Shown piece by piece: positions 23,956 through 26,736 of a DNA stretch of 26,736 nt (within the stretch, counting starts at the first letter, position 1; each line of letters starts with the position of its first letter). Under the pieces are notes generated by a model. The model searched no databases, was not told the origin of the DNA, and was given only the letters and a program-made list of their open reading frames with translations. The DNA is from JANNBN01 sp031430595 (GTDB taxonomy: Bacteria > Actinomycetota > Acidimicrobiia > Acidimicrobiales > JANYDT01): NCBI GenBank assembly GCA_031430595.1, contig JANPBU010000055.1, forward strand, positions 1 through 26,736, given 5' to 3'. The position numbers and the translations under genes are program-made.

Positions 23956-24623
23956 GTACTCCCATCTCCGTGGTGGTGGCCGACGATCAAGCACTGGTGC
24001 GGAGCGGGTTCCTAGCTCTCCTGCGATCCGAAGAGGGCATCAACGTTGTAGGTGAAGCTGCCAACGGATACGAGGCTGTCCAAATCTGCAAGGCCCAACG
24101 ACCCAACGTGATCTTGATGGACATCCGTATGCCAGAGATGGACGGACTAGAAGCCACCAGACTCATTACCGCAGACCCCGTGCTCGAAGCAGTACGCATC
24201 CTGGTACTTACCACCTTCGACCTCGACGCCTACGTGCACGAAGCGCTACGCGCTGGGGCGTCAGGCTTTCTTCTCAAAGACACACTGCCTGCGGAGCTAC
24301 TTGCCGCGGTGCGAGTTGTTGCGGCAGGCGACTCGCTGCTTGCCCCAAGTATCACACGGCGACTCATCGAAGACTTTGTAAGCAGACCTATTAAAGGAGT
24401 CGACGACCCGCGACTTGACCAACTCACCAATCGAGAACGTGAGGTACTAGCAGGAGTCGCGAGAGGACTATCGAACGCTGAACTCGCTGACGCGCTCTTC
24501 ATGAGCCACGCAACCGCAAAAACCCACGTGAGCCACCTCCTTACCAAGTTCGCGGCCCGAGACAGAGCCCAACTCGTAGTCGTCGCCTACGAAACCGGAC
24601 TCATCACTGCGGGTCACCCGTGA
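23952..24623 (+). CDS. NarL/LuxR-family response regulator
   Basis: A 223-residue regulator. The receiver has Asp11 and Asp12 (VVADDQALVR), phosphoacceptor Asp57 (ILMDIRMPEMDG), TTFDLDAYVHEAL, and Lys in GFLLKDT. The C-terminal LuxR-type helix-turn-helix (about 155-215) reads LTNREREVLAGVARGLSNAE and then SHATAKTHVSHLLTKF. It overlaps the kinase stop by ATGA and is clearly its partner. Likely targets are the divergent MFS and FtsX genes or the module itself; this is inferred from position. Confidence 0.92.
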   Translation: MSTPISVVVADDQALVRSGFLALLRSEEGINVVGEAANGYEAVQICKAQRPNVILMDIRMPEMDGLEATRLITADPVLEAVRILVLTTFDLDAYVHEALRAGASGFLLKDTLPAELLAAVRVVAAGDSLLAPSITRRLIEDFVSRPIKGVDDPRLDQLTNREREVLAGVARGLSNAELADALFMSHATAKTHVSHLLTKFAARDRAQLVVVAYETGLITAGHP

Positions 24624-24700
24624 CGCAGCCCAGAATGACCAACTGAGTAGGCAATACTGGCTAACTTCAGTAAAGCATTTCTGACCCCTAAGGATGATCA

Positions 24701-25654
24701 ATGAGCGGTGGGCTTTTCAGCCTTTTGGATGACGTGGCAGCAATAGCGAAAGTAGCTGCTGCTTCCATCGACGACATCGGTGCTGCGGCAGGTCGGGCCA
24801 GCGTCAAAGCAGCGGGGGTTGTCATTGACGACACCGCTGTAACGCCGACGTATGTGCAAGGTCTGGCCGCAAAACGAGAGCTGCCCATCATTCGCCGCAT
24901 CGCCACCGGCTCATTGAAGAACAAGATGTTGTACATCCTTCCGGCGGCACTCGTGCTGAGCGAGTTCGTACCGCTCTTGGTTGAGATAATCTTGATGGTC
25001 GGCGGTGCCTACTTGTGCTTTGAGGGCGCCGAAAAGGTCCACCATCGTTTTGGTAGCCACGACGACAGCCACGATGCTGCCGCCGTTGAGCAAGGACCAG
25101 ACCACGAGGCACAGACCATTGCCGGAGCAATCCGAACCGACTTCATTCTGTCGGGCGAGATCATGGTGATCGCGCTCAAGGAAGTCATCGACGAGGGTTT
25201 CGTATCGCGAGCCATCATCATGGCTGTCGTAGCTGTGCTTATCACCGTCATCGTTTACGGGCTTGTTGCCCTGATCGTGAAGATGGACGACATCGGCCTT
25301 CGATTAGCGCAAACAGGCAGCTCTTTCGCACAGAAAATCGGCCGCGGGATGGTTCTCGGAATGCCCAAACTACTCAGCGCACTTTCGATTATTGGTACCG
25401 CCGCAATGGTCTGGGTTGGCGGACACATCTTGATCGTCGGCGCTCACGAACTCGGATGGGACGCACCTTACGACTTCGTCCACAGCCTCGAAAAGGAAGT
25501 CCAAGATGTCAATGCTATCGGCGGCATTCTTTCATGGCTCACCAATACAGCTGCCTCAGCGGTGGTCGGGCTTGTTGTTGGCTTTGCGATCATCGCTACC
25601 TTGACACTCCTGCCCTTTGGCAAGGGCCATAACGACGGAGCGGTCCCTAGTTGA
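24701..25654 (+). CDS. DUF808 (YedI-like) membrane protein
   Basis: A 317-residue inner-membrane protein of the DUF808 family, function unknown. It opens MSGGLFSLLDDVAAIAKVAA and has GAAAGRASVKAAGVVIDDTAVTP in two adjoining stretches, then helices near 75-105, 165-195, 220-250 and 283-305; EGAEKVHHRF and the KEVIDEGFVSRA segment are family hallmarks. AAGGAT precedes the ATG with good spacing. It is 77 bp after the regulator gene, whose own operon may end before it. TTGAC/GTCAA at 25651-25665, just past the stop, is a weak hairpin only. Confidence 0.88.
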   Translation: MSGGLFSLLDDVAAIAKVAAASIDDIGAAAGRASVKAAGVVIDDTAVTPTYVQGLAAKRELPIIRRIATGSLKNKMLYILPAALVLSEFVPLLVEIILMVGGAYLCFEGAEKVHHRFGSHDDSHDAAAVEQGPDHEAQTIAGAIRTDFILSGEIMVIALKEVIDEGFVSRAIIMAVVAVLITVIVYGLVALIVKMDDIGLRLAQTGSSFAQKIGRGMVLGMPKLLSALSIIGTAAMVWVGGHILIVGAHELGWDAPYDFVHSLEKEVQDVNAIGGILSWLTNTAASAVVGLVVGFAIIATLTLLPFGKGHNDGAVPS

Positions 25655-25695
25655 CCTGCCGTCAACACACAGGGGCTAGCGAACGATGTAGCTAG

Positions 25696-26493
25696 TCATG
25701 GACACCGAACCCATCGAGTAGCCGGCGACGAGAATTTCTGCGAGCCCATTTGCGGCTGCTGCAAGACCAGCGATGTAGTTGACCGGAAGAGGTGTTCCAG
25801 GGTGGGTGCGGCGAGTCGATACTGTCTTTGTGAACTGATCCCGGCAATGTCTTGTGGGCGTTCGGTCATGATCGTGCGAGCGTGCTCGTCAAATTCTTCA
25901 GCCCAGTCGAACGCCCCTTCGGCACTACCCCACTGAATACGGCTGAGGTTGTGAACAACGTTTCCACTTCCGACGATCAACACGCCTTGTTCTCGTAATG
26001 GCGCAAGTGCTGCGCCGAGTTGTACGTGTTCGTCGGCCTTCATCGTTGCGTCGATCGATAGTTGGACAACGGGAACGTCAGCATCCGGGTACATATGATT
26101 CAGTACTGACCAGGTTCCGTGATCGAGCCCCCACGCTTGGTCTTGGACTACGCGAGTCGGTTTCACGAATTCGGCAACCATGGCGGCGAGTTCTGGATTT
26201 CCGACAGCGGGGTACTGCACTGCGAAGAGTTCGTCAGGGAACCCACCAAAATCGTGGATGGTTTTGGGTCGTGCCATCGCGGTGACAGCGGTGCCACGTG
26301 TGTACCAGTGTGCGGAGATGGCGAGAATTGCTTTGGGCTTCGATATCGACTTGCCGAAGTCATGCCAGGCTTGGGTATAGCGGTTGTGTTCCAACGTGTT
26401 CATGGGGCTGCCATGGCCGATGAACACCGCTGGTGTTCTGGCCGGTGCTGTCGGCGATGTTGGAGTGGAGTTTGTCGAATCAGTGGTGGTCAT
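25696..26493 (-). CDS. DODA-type extradiol dioxygenase (class III, YgiD-like), C-terminal frameshift
   Basis: A non-haem metal enzyme related to 4,5-DOPA dioxygenase. Visible metal/active-site histidines are His27 (FIGHGSPM), His62 (ISAHWYT), the His of GLDHGTWSVL and the His of GNVVHNL. ATG 26493 (MTTTDSTNS) is preferred over 26538, which lies inside a hairpin. After LAAPTLEHLF the frame turns into unrelated residues and stops at 25696. Reading one frame over from about 25786 gives PVNYIAGLAAAANGLAEILV, AGYSMGSVSMTSYIVR and a TAG at 25676-25678, the normal family end. One missing base in a GG run at 25785-25786 explains it. A sequencing error is the simplest cause. Confidence 0.8.
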   Translation of the reverse strand: MTTTDSTNSTPTSPTAPARTPAVFIGHGSPMNTLEHNRYTQAWHDFGKSISKPKAILAISAHWYTRGTAVTAMARPKTIHDFGGFPDELFAVQYPAVGNPELAAMVAEFVKPTRVVQDQAWGLDHGTWSVLNHMYPDADVPVVQLSIDATMKADEHVQLGAALAPLREQGVLIVGSGNVVHNLSRIQWGSAEGAFDWAEEFDEHARTIMTERPQDIAGISSQRQYRLAAPTLEHLFRSTTSLVLQQPQMGSQKFSSPATRWVRCP

Positions 26494-26530
26494 TTCATTC
26501 TTCTTTCGACAGGTTGCTTGATCGAGGGAC

Positions 26531-26557
26531 GGCACCAACGTCAGAGCCGTTGGTGCC
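26531..26557. other. Perfect hairpin upstream of the dioxygenase gene
   Basis: GGCACCAACG-TCAGAGC-CGTTGGTGCC: 10-bp arms and a 7-base loop, 38 bp before ATG 26493. No U-tract follows on either strand. It could be a terminator for a gene beyond the window, or an operator or mRNA leader element of the dioxygenase gene. In the remaining 26558-26736 I see nothing assignable. Confidence 0.45.
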
Positions 26558-26736
26558 GCCGTGCCCCGTCGTATGGGTCTCGAAGAGCGTCTTCCATCAC
26601 CCTGCTCAGCCGCTTAAACAACGTTCGATCATGTATCGCGAACCATGACACGTCTTCCCATGCCTGGCGCTGAAAGACGAGCCTCACGCCTAGGAAGCCT
26701 CCGAAAGCGAGTCGACGTGCTTGTGAACTTGGTTGA

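Noticed and set aside
25651..25665. Terminator between the DUF808 and dioxygenase genes
   Set aside because: TTGAC-N5-GTCAA has only 5-bp arms and no T-tract.

Overview
The window looks like chromosomal DNA from an actinobacterium of moderate GC content. An acidimicrobial-type lineage is possible, but I cannot fix the taxon from sequence alone. The supporting signs are a mycothiol-type arsenate reductase with an N-terminal helical domain, an F420-type luciferase-like oxidoreductase, NarL-type sensor kinases and Shine-Dalgarno-led genes overlapping by ATGA.

Layout. 1-3250 is an accessory, decaying region. It holds a partial arsenate reductase gene, the tail of an MFS transporter cut by a complete-looking IS3-family element (854-2209), then remnants of a methyltransferase, a VapC-like PIN toxin and a conserved hypothetical gene. 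3251-7000 holds a secreted protein, a CsoR/CstR-family regulator with two operator-like palindromes and an adjacent ICMT/PEMT-type methyltransferase, an SRPBCC remnant, an alpha/beta hydrolase and a GNAT acetyltransferase. 7000-10870 holds a frameshifted TetR gene divergent from an SDR plus F420-type oxidoreductase pair, with two matching operators between them, followed by a 5'-truncated SnoaL-like gene and a frameshifted DHFR/RibD-type gene.

10991-16369 is a compact operon-like array: ABC ATPase, two ABC-2-type permeases, a lipoprotein, an OmpR-type response regulator and its histidine kinase. The first four genes overlap by 4-8 bp. 16370-16797 is a scar with a copy of 30 bp from the kinase gene, a transposase remnant and a strong hairpin. 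16798-21656 (minus strand) encodes a large FtsX-type ABC permease, its LolD/MacB-type ATPase and an MFS exporter. Divergent from these is a NarL-type pair (21820-24623) whose kinase is a tandem fusion with a degenerate second half. The window ends with a DUF808 membrane protein and a frameshifted DODA-type dioxygenase.

Themes. Two export/envelope modules each sit beside their own two-component system. Several genes carry one-base frame damage (TetR, DHFR-like, dioxygenase), which is either real decay or sequencing error. The most interesting items are the tandem kinase fusion, the CstR-like regulator lacking the CsoR copper histidine, the twin TetR operators, and the IS3 copy whose two ORFs lie in one frame separated by a single TGA. 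I found no CRISPR array, rRNA or tRNA, and no clearly new defence system.
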